A stretch of 64,000 nucleotides of DNA from NCBI GenBank assembly GCA_964531095.1, contig CAZHED010000029.1, positions 1-64,000 on the forward strand, read 5' to 3'. The translations under genes and the position numbers were made by a program. The stretch comes from Palsa-1150 sp964531095 (GTDB lineage: Bacteria > Myxococcota_A > Polyangia > Polyangiales > Polyangiaceae). How positions within the stretch are numbered: position 1 is the stretch's first letter; each line of letters starts with the position of its first letter. Positions 55,897 through 64,000 of this stretch are shown in pieces. The notes under the pieces are model-generated. The model was not told where the DNA came from, did not search any database, and saw only the letters and a program-made list of their open reading frames with translations.

Positions 55897-57197
55897 CGAC
55901 GCTCCGCTCGTTCTCCCGCGCTTTCGTTCTCCTGCCGATCGTCGCGGTGCTCCTGGTCGTGCCGATGGCGCTCGCGGAAGCTCCGCGGACGCTCCACGGG
56001 TTGGCGCCCCTGGCCAACGACCAGGAGGTGCCGTTGAAGCTCCTGCCGCCAGGGGCGTTCGACCCGGACGAGGGCCCGAGCGACGTCATCTTCCCGCCGC
56101 AGCAGATCACCGTCCGGTTCAACCACGCGAAGCACCTCGCCAAGATGGTGGGAGCTACGTGCAAGACGTGCCACGGGGCCGCCTATCGCAGCGCCTCGGC
56201 GGCCGACACGCTGCTCCCCAAGGGCGCCGTCTGCGACGCATGCCATTCGACGGACCACGAAGACATCGCCAAAGTGAAGCCGGGCGACGAAGACATGGGG
56301 CAGTGCGCGTTTTGCCACCTCGGGTACAAAGCGAAGGACGGCAACGCAGTCGCCCAGGTGCAGATCCCGCGGCCCAACCTTCTTTTCAACCACAAGGCGC
56401 ACGCGGACCGGAACATCGGTTGCCCGCAGTGCCACGGCGCGGTCGACGAGCTCGAGCTCGCCACCCGCGACCAGCTGCCGCGAATGCGCGGCTGCTTTCA
56501 CTGCCACCAGATGTCCGACGCAGCGTCCCAGGGCGACGCCAAGAGCGAATGCGACACGTGCCACCTCAAGGGCGACCAGGGAACGGGCATCAAGACGATG
56601 TTCGCGAGCGGAACGCTTTCGCCGCCGCGCTGGCTCCACAACTCGGAGCACACGCCCGACTTCATCGAGCGGCACAAGACCGTCGCCGCGGACGACTCGA
56701 CGTACTGCGCGAACTGCCACAAGTCGGACTTCTGCACCGACTGCCACGACGGCCGAGTGCGGCCCCGGAGCGTCCACCCCAGCGACTACCTGAACATGCA
56801 CGCGATCGAAGCGCGGATGGCCACGCAGAAATGCACGAGCTGCCACCGCGAGCAAAGCTTCTGCCTCGACTGCCACATGCGGGTCGGCGTGTCCGAGTCG
56901 AGCCCAACCGCCGACCGAGACAGCGGCCGCTTCCACCCGCCGAAGAGCGTCTGGAGTGACCCGCCGCGAAAGCCGGGGCATCATGCGTTCGAGGCCGAAC
57001 GGAACCTGAACGCGTGCGTGAGCTGCCACATCGAGCGCGACTGCGTCGCCTGTCATGGCGCCCAGGGCATTGGAGCGGGGTTCGACCCGCACCAGAACGG
57101 CTTCGTGGGCGGATGCGCCATGGAGCTCCGGCGAAATCCGCGCCCGTGCTTCGTTTGCCACGAGAAAACGGATCCGGTGCTCGGGAAATGCCAGTGA
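55893..57197 (+). CDS. Periplasmic 13-heme c-type cytochrome
   Basis: A 434-aa exported protein with signal peptide (FVLLPIVAVLLVVPMALA, then EAP) and exactly 13 CXXCH heme motifs, plus several FNHxxH segments that supply distal ligands, as in c7/NrfH-type multihemes. For comparison MtrA has 10. It would carry electrons across the periplasm and into the barrel encoded upstream, whose stop codon overlaps this start. Cytochrome c maturation genes are not in the window. Confidence 0.95.
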   Translation: MTTLRSFSRAFVLLPIVAVLLVVPMALAEAPRTLHGLAPLANDQEVPLKLLPPGAFDPDEGPSDVIFPPQQITVRFNHAKHLAKMVGATCKTCHGAAYRSASAADTLLPKGAVCDACHSTDHEDIAKVKPGDEDMGQCAFCHLGYKAKDGNAVAQVQIPRPNLLFNHKAHADRNIGCPQCHGAVDELELATRDQLPRMRGCFHCHQMSDAASQGDAKSECDTCHLKGDQGTGIKTMFASGTLSPPRWLHNSEHTPDFIERHKTVAADDSTYCANCHKSDFCTDCHDGRVRPRSVHPSDYLNMHAIEARMATQKCTSCHREQSFCLDCHMRVGVSESSPTADRDSGRFHPPKSVWSDPPRKPGHHAFEAERNLNACVSCHIERDCVACHGAQGIGAGFDPHQNGFVGGCAMELRRNPRPCFVCHEKTDPVLGKCQ

Positions 57198-57383
57198 ACC
57201 ATCGTTGCCCTCCCCTGGTGCGGACGGTGCGGGTGACGCCCGGTGGACTTCTCGTCCGCGCTCTGCCGAGCTTCGCGATAGGCCGCGGCCGCCAATTGCG
57301 GTGCGGGGACGAAACGTCCTTGCGCCCGTCGGGCGACGGGGGATATGTCTCTAGCCCTTCCGAACTGGCGCTCGACGTTACCT

Positions 57384-57400
57384 CCGCGGCTGAGCCGCGG
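57384..57400. promoter_or_regulatory. 17-bp inverted repeat before the 84-aa gene
   Basis: CCGCGGCT-G-AGCCGCGG is a perfect 8-bp-arm palindrome, followed closely by ATGATCAT, 28 bp upstream of the GTG. It could be an operator or a terminator for the cytochrome transcript. Confidence 0.5.
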
Positions 57401-57428
57401 CATGATCATCAACTGAAAGAGGACGACG

Positions 57429-57683
57429 GTGAAAGAGCTCGTGCGATATCTTTTGGAGAACATGTACCTGGACTTCCAGGGCGAAATCTCCCTCGAGACC
57501 GTCCGTCAGTTTCTTCGCAGCGACGACAGCCGCGAGGCGAGGACACTCCTGCAGAAGCTCATCGAGGACAAGGGAGTGGACGAGCTGCTCTTGACGCTTG
57601 CCGACGTCCTCAAGGATCACCTCCGTACGGGCGTCAGCGACGACGTAGTGCGGGAGCAGCTGGTCCTTTATTCGGAGAGCTGA
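57429..57683 (+). CDS. Small helical protein, 84 aa
   Basis: An 84-aa acidic protein, mostly helical (MKELVRYLLENMYLDFQGE, REARTLLQKLIEDKGVDEL). No Cys, signal peptide or membrane span. GTG 57429 has GAGG about 6 nt upstream. It sits between the 13-heme cytochrome and the CX4CH lipoprotein, and its stop overlaps the only available start of that lipoprotein. Function unknown; perhaps regulatory or an assembly helper. Confidence 0.75.
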   Translation: MKELVRYLLENMYLDFQGEISLETVRQFLRSDDSREARTLLQKLIEDKGVDELLLTLADVLKDHLRTGVSDDVVREQLVLYSES

Positions 57684-58750
57684 CGGGTACCTGGCGCAAT
57701 CTCCTCCCCGCGGCACTCGCGGCGCTGTCCTTCGCCGGGTGCGATCAGGGGACGCAACAAGACCAGCCCACGGTGACGGGCCCGGCGGTTCACGTCGTCG
57801 CGTCGAACATCAAGAATCAAACGCTCGGCGCCGACGGCCGGATCGAGGTCGCCTTCGATAGCTATCTTCTGCCCGCTTGCATCACGCGGCAAACCTTCCA
57901 GCTGCATGATCTGAGCATGCGATACGCCACCCCAACCGTGGCTTACGACCCGGTGGCGCGCGTCGTCACCATCACGCCGACAGCTCCGCTTGCGGCCGGA
58001 GTGACCTACGCTCTCACCATCACGTCGTCGACCCCTGATCCAACCGTCGGCCTCCGTGCGATCGACGGCGCGACGATTGCCCCGGCAGACTCCACGATCG
58101 AGTTCAGCGTCGTCCCGGCAGGCTCGGCGGCGCCCCAGGCGACCCCTCCGACGGTCGATTTCTGCAAGGACATCTTTCCTATCCTAACGCCGTGCGCCGG
58201 GGCGGCCTGCCACGGGGCGACCCCTCCCGGGCCGGCTGCTGGTTTGCGGCTCGACTCGACGGCTGCGATCGACCTGACGGCCGTCGGGCGCGCCGCTCAG
58301 GGAGCGAACACGGGAGCCCGCGCGGCTCGCGGGTCGGCGGGCCTCCATTTCGGCGTCGACATGCCGCTCATCGACCCGGGAGGCGACCCTGGGAACAGTT
58401 GGCTCTTGTACAAGCTACTCCTGGCCATACCGACGCCGCCGTCCTCCACGAACCCGGGCGCCGCCGGATGCGACGGAGGGACGACGACGCCCACCGACGT
58501 GAGCGGGATGCACCTCGTGTCGTGGCAGCCGCCCGAGGCCCAACGAGTGAGCGCGTGGCTCAAACTTCACGACAGCCTCTCGAACTACGTGCAGGGCCGC
58601 GAGATGCCCTTTCCTTCCGACCCGAACGCGCCGATCGACCAGGCGACCGCCCCCCTTACGGTCGACCAGCTCGAGCGCATCAGCCGATGGATCGCGCAAC
58701 CGACCAACGGCGCGCCGCTAGTACCCGCCACCTGCGACTGCGCCCAGTAG
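57680..58750 (+). CDS. Lipoprotein with a CX4CH heme-type motif, CTG start proposed
   Basis: A roughly 356-aa lipoprotein with lipobox ALAALSFAGC, an immunoglobulin-like beta domain (VTITPTAPLAAGVTYALTIT) and a cytochrome-like module at FPILTPCAGAACHG, a C-x4-C-H motif often seen in myxobacterial lipoproteins. No ATG, GTG or TTG lies between the upstream frame and the lipobox; the only candidate is CTG 57680, overlapping the stop of the 84-aa gene as CTGA. Either translation starts at CTG by coupling or the sequence has a frameshift. It may be the outer-surface electron carrier of the locus. Confidence 0.7.
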   Translation: MTGTWRNLLPAALAALSFAGCDQGTQQDQPTVTGPAVHVVASNIKNQTLGADGRIEVAFDSYLLPACITRQTFQLHDLSMRYATPTVAYDPVARVVTITPTAPLAAGVTYALTITSSTPDPTVGLRAIDGATIAPADSTIEFSVVPAGSAAPQATPPTVDFCKDIFPILTPCAGAACHGATPPGPAAGLRLDSTAAIDLTAVGRAAQGANTGARAARGSAGLHFGVDMPLIDPGGDPGNSWLLYKLLLAIPTPPSSTNPGAAGCDGGTTTPTDVSGMHLVSWQPPEAQRVSAWLKLHDSLSNYVQGREMPFPSDPNAPIDQATAPLTVDQLERISRWIAQPTNGAPLVPATCDCAQ

Positions 58751-58764
58751 ACTCAAGCCGAGGC

Positions 58765-59661
58765 TCACCCTGCGACGCGGTTGCGGCCGCCTTGCTTCGC
58801 CTCGTAGAGGCGCTCGTCGGCCCGTTCGTAGAGCTTTTCGGCCGACCCTTCGTCCGCCACCGTCGCCGCCAGACCCAGGCTCACGGTGCAGGCGATGAGG
58901 TCGCGCTCATGCTTGAGCGGCGTCGCCTCGATGATGCGGCGCACTTTTTCTGCGGTCGTGCGGGCGCCGTCGAGCCCGACCTCGGGGAGCAGGACGCCGA
59001 ACTCCTCACCTCCCGTCCGCGCAAACACGTCTTCGCGCCGCAGACGAGGCTTCACGGCCGCAGCGATCTGGCGCAAGAGGTTGTCGCCCGTGAGGTGGCC
59101 ATACGTGTCGTTGACCCGCTTGAAGTGGTCGACGTCGAACAGAATGAGACTGAGCGCGCGCCCGTAGCGCTTGGACCGGTTGAACTCGCGCTGCATGGCC
59201 TCGTTGAAGTAACGACGATTGTACACCTGGGTGAGGGCATCGACCGTCATCAGCCGGTAGATCTCCTCGTGGTACTGGACCTCGACATTTTCGCCGGTCA
59301 TGAACTTCAAGATGGACCTGCCGATCCTCACTTGATCGCCGTCGCAAAGGCGCTGCTGTCGGACCGACACGTCGTTGACGAACGTGCCGTTCGTCGATGC
59401 CAGATCGGACACCCAGTGTTCCGTCCCGTCGAAGGTGATGCGCGCGTGGTGGCGGCTGATGCTCTCTTCATCCAAGAAGAGGTCATTTTTCGAGGAGCGC
59501 CCGATCTCGAATGACACGGCGCCGAGTTGCATTCGCTTGCCAATCTCCGGCCCGTAAATGACGACGATGCAGGCGGAGCCCGGGCGCGACGGCTTCGCGA
59601 GACCCACCGGGACCTCGGTCACACGGGTAATGCTCGTTCTGTCGGACTCGCGCGGGGGCAC
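58765..59661 (-). CDS. FHA-GGDEF diguanylate cyclase
   Basis: A 298-aa cytoplasmic protein. An FHA domain (about 40-115, FEIGRSSKNDLFL, SISRHHARI, LASTNGTFVND) is followed by a GGDEF domain with active-site GGEEF near 217. An inhibitory RRED I-site lies five residues before it, implying product feedback. It would make c-di-GMP when its FHA partner is phosphorylated. The GTG start at 59661 is a guess from the frame; its stop lies 14 bp from the lipoprotein stop, so the two genes are convergent. Confidence 0.95.
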   Translation of the reverse strand: MPPRESDRTSITRVTEVPVGLAKPSRPGSACIVVIYGPEIGKRMQLGAVSFEIGRSSKNDLFLDEESISRHHARITFDGTEHWVSDLASTNGTFVNDVSVRQQRLCDGDQVRIGRSILKFMTGENVEVQYHEEIYRLMTVDALTQVYNRRYFNEAMQREFNRSKRYGRALSLILFDVDHFKRVNDTYGHLTGDNLLRQIAAAVKPRLRREDVFARTGGEEFGVLLPEVGLDGARTTAEKVRRIIEATPLKHERDLIACTVSLGLAATVADEGSAEKLYERADERLYEAKQGGRNRVAG

Positions 59662-59853
59662 CTACGCTCATGGTACACGAGCCGCCCGGGAGCGGCTAAG
59701 AACGGGGTCATTGCGCCTGGTGCAGGTGGATGGTGATCCAGGCAGGTGTGGTTTCGTACCCCAACGGGGGGCTGGGGCCTGTCGAGCCTGACCGTTGCTT
59801 GTGTGCGCGACCCGGTGCACCATCGCGCGAAACTCACTTCCGGGAGGCTTTCC

Positions 59854-60627
59854 ATGGCAGGCGCGAACAACGGGCGCTTCGTTTGGTACGAGCACATGAC
59901 CAAGGACAGCAAAGCGGCGATCGCCTTTTACATCGACGTCTTCGGCTGGAAGACCCGGCCGTTCGCCGAAGGAGGCGACTATTTGATGTGGGTCGGCGGC
60001 CAGGGACCGCTCGGTGGGGTAATGGATATTCCGGACGAAGCGGCCAAGATGGGGGCGCGACCCAACTGGATGGGGCACGTTCAGGTCGAGAACGTCGACG
60101 CGGCCGCCGCGCTGACCGAGAGGCTCGGCGGCAGGGTTTACAAGGAGCCGAGCGACATTCCGACGGTCGGCCGCTTCGCCGTGATCGCCGACCCGCAAGG
60201 CGCCGCGTTTTCGATCTTCAAGCCCAAGGAGGCGATGACGCTTCACGACTCCACGAAAGAGGGGGAGTTCTGTTGGAACGAGCTCCTCACTAGCGACAGC
60301 GCGGCCGCGGTCGCGTTTTATTCGGAGATCGTGGGCTGGAGGGTCCTCGAGGAGATGGATATGGGGCCGATGGGCACCTACCGCATCTTCGGGGTCGGCG
60401 AGAAACGAATCGGCGGAATGATGACCACCCCCAAGGGAGCGCCGATGCCTCCAATGTGGCTTTACTACGTCGAGACGGGCGACCTCGACGCGGCGACGGC
60501 GCGTGCGACGAAAATGGGCGCGAAGGTGATGAACGGTCCTATGGACGTCCCGGGCGGCGCGCGGATCGTTCAGTTGATGGACCCGCAAGGTGCCGCGTTT
60601 GCCGTGCACCAGCTCGTCAAGAAGTAG
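59854..60627 (+). CDS. Two-domain VOC (glyoxalase-like) protein
   Basis: A 257-aa protein with two tandem VOC domains (about 5-125 and 135-255; FYIDVFGWK and FYSEIVGW segments), resembling family members annotated as glyoxalase or hydroxylase-like enzymes. Metal ligands are not assignable by eye. The ATG has GGGAGG 7 nt upstream. The exact substrate is unknown. It is convergent with the receiver gene. Confidence 0.92.
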   Translation: MAGANNGRFVWYEHMTKDSKAAIAFYIDVFGWKTRPFAEGGDYLMWVGGQGPLGGVMDIPDEAAKMGARPNWMGHVQVENVDAAAALTERLGGRVYKEPSDIPTVGRFAVIADPQGAAFSIFKPKEAMTLHDSTKEGEFCWNELLTSDSAAAVAFYSEIVGWRVLEEMDMGPMGTYRIFGVGEKRIGGMMTTPKGAPMPPMWLYYVETGDLDAATARATKMGAKVMNGPMDVPGGARIVQLMDPQGAAFAVHQLVKK

Positions 60628-60671
60628 CAGTCCACGGTGGGGCACGGGCGCACCACGTGCTCACGTGGGGC

Positions 60672-60747
60672 GGGCGACGCTCGCCCTTCGCGGGAGGGCT
60701 CCTCCGTGGCTTCGCGCCCCCCGGCCTTAACCCTTCTCCGGGGCCGG
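60672..60747. terminator. Hairpin cluster between convergent genes
   Basis: Three inverted repeats in a row: GGGCGA/TCGCCC (loop CGC), GGAGG/CCTCC (loop GCT) and CCGGCC/GGCCGG (15-nt loop). They lie in the 217-bp space between the VOC and receiver genes. No U-tract, so termination is tentative. Confidence 0.35.
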
Positions 60748-60844
60748 TCGTTGCCACGGAAAGGAGAGCGGTGCCTTTGGCTTCCCATACGGTCGCCCGG
60801 AGCGCATCGGCGAGTCTTGTCGCCGACAGGCGCAGGCGTGCCGC

Positions 60845-61252
60845 TCAGGCGCCCGCTGGGCCACGGCCCGGCGACACGGCACGACGCCGATGCGCGGCCA
60901 ACGCGACGCGCACCAGCTGCATGTGGACCTCGGACTTCGACACGACTGCATCGGCAGCCACGTCGGCGGCGAGTTGCGACAAGTCTTCGCGCTTGCCGCT
61001 CGACACCAAAACAATCGTCAAATTCTGGAGCTTCGAGTTCCTGCGGAGCAACTTTGCCAACTTGTCGCCGGAAATGTCCGGCATCATCACGTCGAGAACG
61101 ATAATATCGATTTGGTGTTGGAGAATCAGTCTGGTGACGCCGATTGGTGATCCCGTGTCGAACACCTGGCAGCCGCCGCCGCGAAGCAACTCGCACATGA
61201 GCTCGCGCACTATCTCGTCGTCATCAATGACTAGAGCGCGCGGATTTGCCAT
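60845..61252 (-). CDS. Stand-alone response-regulator receiver domain
   Basis: A 135-aa CheY-like protein with DDD acidic cluster at 10-12, phosphoacceptor Asp in IIVLDVMMPD, VSSG switch and conserved Lys in VVSKSE. There is no output domain. The ATG at 61252 is only 18 bp from the GTG of the divergent hybrid kinase, so each promoter probably lies inside the other gene. It is a likely phosphorelay partner. Confidence 0.95.
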   Translation of the reverse strand: MANPRALVIDDDEIVRELMCELLRGGGCQVFDTGSPIGVTRLILQHQIDIIVLDVMMPDISGDKLAKLLRRNSKLQNLTIVLVSSGKREDLSQLAADVAADAVVSKSEVHMQLVRVALAAHRRRAVSPGRGPAGA

Positions 61253-61270
61253 CTGTCAGCAGGATACTCA

Positions 61271-64000
61271 GTGACCGAGGAACGGCAAGTGAGAACGGAA
61301 AGCAAACCCGACGCCCCCAAACAGAGCGATTCGCTGCGATCCAAGCTTCTTCGCACCACGATGGGGATCTGGGTATTCGTTAGCCTGACAACGCTCGGCG
61401 CGGTGGGACTCGTCCAGTACCGTGCATCTGCCGAGGCGGCGCGGCGCACCGAGGGGTATGTGCGAGAGACCCATCGCGAACGGGGACGACTGCTAGTGGC
61501 GAACCAGACCCTGGCGCTCCGCGTGATGGCGATGGATAACGCCTTTTCCGACGTCCGCGAGCTCGTCAGACAAACGGTTCACGAGGACCCCGACGTTATC
61601 TATGGGTCATTCGCGGACGCCGACGGCGCGCCCTGGATCGTCGTGACGCCGAAGACGCCCGATACGGGTCTGGCGGGCGGCGAAGCGCGCCCCTGGGTAC
61701 GTGACCTGCCCGAGGAGCCGGCCCGCGTGCCGGCCGCCGGACCTCGCGTTCGCGCGCTGGTCGCCTTTGACGCAAACATCGAGGAGCACGCGGCGGACGT
61801 GTTCGACGGAGCCGACTATCTTGGCACCGTCCGATACGGCATCAGCATGGGGCGAACGGAGCTCGTCGTGCGACAGGAGCTCGATCGCGCCAAGCGGTCG
61901 CTGCTGCGTCTTCTTAGCCTGCTCGCGCTGCTGGGCGCGGGGGGTGTCGTTCTTGGAGTCGCTGCGATTCGGAGGATGGCTCATCGGATCACCGAGCCGC
62001 TCTCGGAGTTGGCTTCCGTGTCCAACGAGCTCGCGCAAGGCAACAGAAGCATACGAGCAACCGTATCGAGCGGCGACGAGATCGAGCAATTGGCACGAAC
62101 GTTCAATGCGATGGCCGACGCAAACCAGCTTGCGATGCAAAAGCTGGAGGTCAAGACGGCCGAGGCCCTGGAGGCATCGCGGCTCAAGAGCGAGTTCCTC
62201 GCCAACATGAGCCACGAGATTCGCACACCAATGAACGGCATTCTGGGGGTCGTGCGCTTGGTGCACAAGATGCCCTTGGACGGAAAGCTGCGACGATACG
62301 TCGAAACGATCGACTCTTGCGCCTCGGCGCTCCTGACGATCATCAACGACGTGCTGGACTTCTCCAAAATGGAGGCCGGAAAATACAGCCTCAAGCGCGT
62401 CGTCTTCGACTTTCGCACCGTGGTGCAAGAGGTCTGCGAGCTCCTGGCCACGCGGGCCCACGACAAAGGGTTGGAGGTCGTCTGTCGCATCGACCCTAAG
62501 CTCGGCGCACTGCACCACGGCGATCCCGATCGGCTGCGTCAGGTGGTCAACAATCTGCTCGGCAACGCCATTCAGTTCACCGCCCGCGGCGAGGTGTTCG
62601 TCGACGTGCGCCTGCTGGAACGCAACGAGCAGAGCGAAGCCATCCGGATTGCCGTAGTCGACACGGGGATCGGTATCGCGCCGCAGGATATTTCGAAGCT
62701 CTTCAACGCATTCTCACAGCTCGACGGCTCTTCGGTGAGGAAGGTCGGCGGAACGGGTCTGGGGCTGGCGCTCTCGAAGCGTCTGGTCGAGATGATGGGG
62801 GGCTCGATTGGCGTCAAGAGCGCCGTCGGCGAGGGCAGCGAGTTCTTCTGCGAGCTGAGACTCGACACCGCCGGCGACGGCTTCGAGGATCGGGGGCTCT
62901 GGGCGGACGGCAAGTTGGCCTTGGTCGTGGAGGGCCACCCCCGATGGCAAGGCGTGGTCCGCGAGCATCTCGAAGCGTGGGGAATGAAGGTGGTCTGCTT
63001 CGACCACGCCCGGGAAGCCCTGGAGCGAATCAAAGCGGAAGCAGCCACGCGCTTCGACGTGGCGGTCATCGGCACCCAAATTGGTGAGCTTTCCGTCGAC
63101 GAATTCGTTCGCCAGCTGCGCTCTCTCGAAGGCGGGACCAGGCTTCCCCTCGTTGCCTTGTACCAACTGGGCGCAGGCTCGTTCGTCAGCGACATAGAGC
63201 GGGAGCTCGCCGCCCAGATACCGAAGCCCCTGCGGTTCTCGGAACTGTACAACGCCATGCAGCAGATTTTGAACGGCCAGAAAACACCTTGCAGCAAAGC
63301 GCCGGCGTCCGCGGAGGTACCGCTGGAGCGCGGCGGACGGGTGTTGGTGGTCGACGACAATGAAATCAACCGCTTCGTTGCGGCAGAGATGCTGGAACAA
63401 ATGGGCTACGAAGTGGAGACTGCGCAAGACGGCGCCGAAGCCGTGGAGCGCGTCAAGGGTGGAGAGTTTTCGGTGGTGCTGATGGACTGCCAGATGCCGG
63501 TAATGGACGGCTACACGGCGACTCAAGAGATCCGGCGTAACGAGCAGGGTCAGAGGCGCCGTCAGGCGATCGTCGCACTGACGGCTCATGCGCTGACTGG
63601 AGAGCGAGAGCGCGTTCTCGCAGCGGGCATGGACGATTACCTCTCCAAGCCGGTGCGGCCCAACGCGCTCGACAAGATGATCCGCCGGTATGCAAAGGTC
63701 AGGACGAAGTCCGTGCCGAAGCAGCAGCCGCTCCCCAACGGGCGAGAGGAGGAGCCCTCCCTCGATGCCACGATCGCGCGCTCGCAGAAATTGATCGAGC
63801 TTTTCCTAAAGAACGTGCCCGGACAGCTCAACGCCATCGAAGCGGCCGCGAGCCAGGGCCAACTCTCGGAGCTTCGTGGATACGCCCACAAGACGAAGGG
63901 CAGCTGCCTCGCGTTGGGAGCCGTCTCGATGGCCAAGACCGCCGAGAAGCTGCAAAAGCTCGCGGAAACGGGCAGTCTCGACGGCTCCGGCGATCTCGTT
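61271..64000 (+). CDS. Hybrid histidine kinase, truncated by the right edge
   Basis: An open frame of 910 codons to the window end. GTG 61271 has AGGA 7 nt upstream. Layout: transmembrane helix (about 30-50), periplasmic sensor, second helix (about 210-232), HAMP, HisKA with phosphorylated His315 (MSHEIRTPMNG), HATPase_c, a degenerate receiver (about 550-660) lacking the acceptor Asp, a second receiver with Asp739 (VVLMDCQMPV), then an Hpt domain with His873 (YAHKTKGSC). This is a BarA/ArcB-like internal phosphorelay. The C-terminus is outside the window. Confidence 0.95.
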   Translation, partial: MTEERQVRTESKPDAPKQSDSLRSKLLRTTMGIWVFVSLTTLGAVGLVQYRASAEAARRTEGYVRETHRERGRLLVANQTLALRVMAMDNAFSDVRELVRQTVHEDPDVIYGSFADADGAPWIVVTPKTPDTGLAGGEARPWVRDLPEEPARVPAAGPRVRALVAFDANIEEHAADVFDGADYLGTVRYGISMGRTELVVRQELDRAKRSLLRLLSLLALLGAGGVVLGVAAIRRMAHRITEPLSELASVSNELAQGNRSIRATVSSGDEIEQLARTFNAMADANQLAMQKLEVKTAEALEASRLKSEFLANMSHEIRTPMNGILGVVRLVHKMPLDGKLRRYVETIDSCASALLTIINDVLDFSKMEAGKYSLKRVVFDFRTVVQEVCELLATRAHDKGLEVVCRIDPKLGALHHGDPDRLRQVVNNLLGNAIQFTARGEVFVDVRLLERNEQSEAIRIAVVDTGIGIAPQDISKLFNAFSQLDGSSVRKVGGTGLGLALSKRLVEMMGGSIGVKSAVGEGSEFFCELRLDTAGDGFEDRGLWADGKLALVVEGHPRWQGVVREHLEAWGMKVVCFDHAREALERIKAEAATRFDVAVIGTQIGELSVDEFVRQLRSLEGGTRLPLVALYQLGAGSFVSDIERELAAQIPKPLRFSELYNAMQQILNGQKTPCSKAPASAEVPLERGGRVLVVDDNEINRFVAAEMLEQMGYEVETAQDGAEAVERVKGGEFSVVLMDCQMPVMDGYTATQEIRRNEQGQRRRQAIVALTAHALTGERERVLAAGMDDYLSKPVRPNALDKMIRRYAKVRTKSVPKQQPLPNGREEEPSLDATIARSQKLIELFLKNVPGQLNAIEAAASQGQLSELRGYAHKTKGSCLALGAVSMAKTAEKLQKLAETGSLDGSGDLV

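Overview
The window is GC-rich bacterial chromosomal DNA, most likely from a myxobacterium (Myxococcota, probably Polyangia-like). This is inferred from the gene repertoire, not from a marker gene: an FHA-domain sigma-54 activator, a Ser/Thr kinase with an HRD-M-SPPN catalytic loop, very large TPR proteins, a zinc-ribbon/TPR membrane protein, CX4CH heme-motif lipoproteins, multiheme cytochromes and many large lipoproteins. Two runs of exactly 100 N (5073-5172 and 13280-13379) are assembly gaps in or next to repetitive sequence. No rRNA, tRNA, CRISPR array, prophage or intact insertion sequence was seen.

Layout. 1-3.0 kb: an edge-truncated gene whose visible end is a Pro-Val repeat, a DUF362 protein, a 127-bp inverted-repeat element and an FHA/sigma-54 activator. 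3.3-10.4 kb: one giant TPR protein interrupted by gap 1, which sits in a 36-bp coding repeat. 10.4-17.0 kb: recA and comM (minus), mutS and an EamA permease (plus). 17.0-19.8 kb: a GGCACG-repeat hairpin, a small hypothetical gene, a PP2C-like phosphatase and a lipid/polysaccharide flippase. 19.8-27.7 kb: a type IV pilus minor-pilin operon (fimT/gspH-like, pilV, pilW, pilX, pilY1, lipoprotein) with a near-consensus sigma-54 promoter. 27.8-37.7 kb: a DUF6599 lipoprotein, a divergent RNase HII-like protein, a DksA/TraR-type zinc-finger gene with a leader hairpin, uvrA, and a zinc-ribbon/transmembrane/TPR protein.

37.7-42.6 kb: a minus-strand operon DUF4350 - MoxR ATPase - DUF58 - rsmA, mostly joined by overlapping start and stop codons. 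42.6-48.3 kb: a 60-aa conserved-looking gene with a second sigma-54-type promoter, then two overlapping large surface-type lipoprotein genes. 48.3-51.8 kb: a peroxiredoxin, an OPT transporter and a Cys-rich repeat lipoprotein. 51.8-54.0 kb: a transmembrane Ser/Thr kinase overlapping a SUMF1-domain lipoprotein. 54.3-58.8 kb: an outer-membrane beta-barrel overlapping a 13-heme periplasmic cytochrome, then an 84-aa protein and a CX4CH lipoprotein; this resembles a porin-cytochrome electron conduit. 58.8-64 kb: an FHA-GGDEF diguanylate cyclase, a two-domain VOC protein, a stand-alone receiver and a hybrid histidine kinase that runs off the right edge.

The themes are DNA maintenance (recA, comM, mutS, uvrA, RNase HII-like), type IV pili, envelope signalling (FHA, kinase, c-di-GMP, hybrid kinase) and outer-membrane electron transfer. 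The porin-cytochrome locus, the two sigma-54 promoters and the zinc-ribbon/TPR protein with repeated F-G-x-[ILV]-[DE]-L motifs are the most promising points for follow-up.
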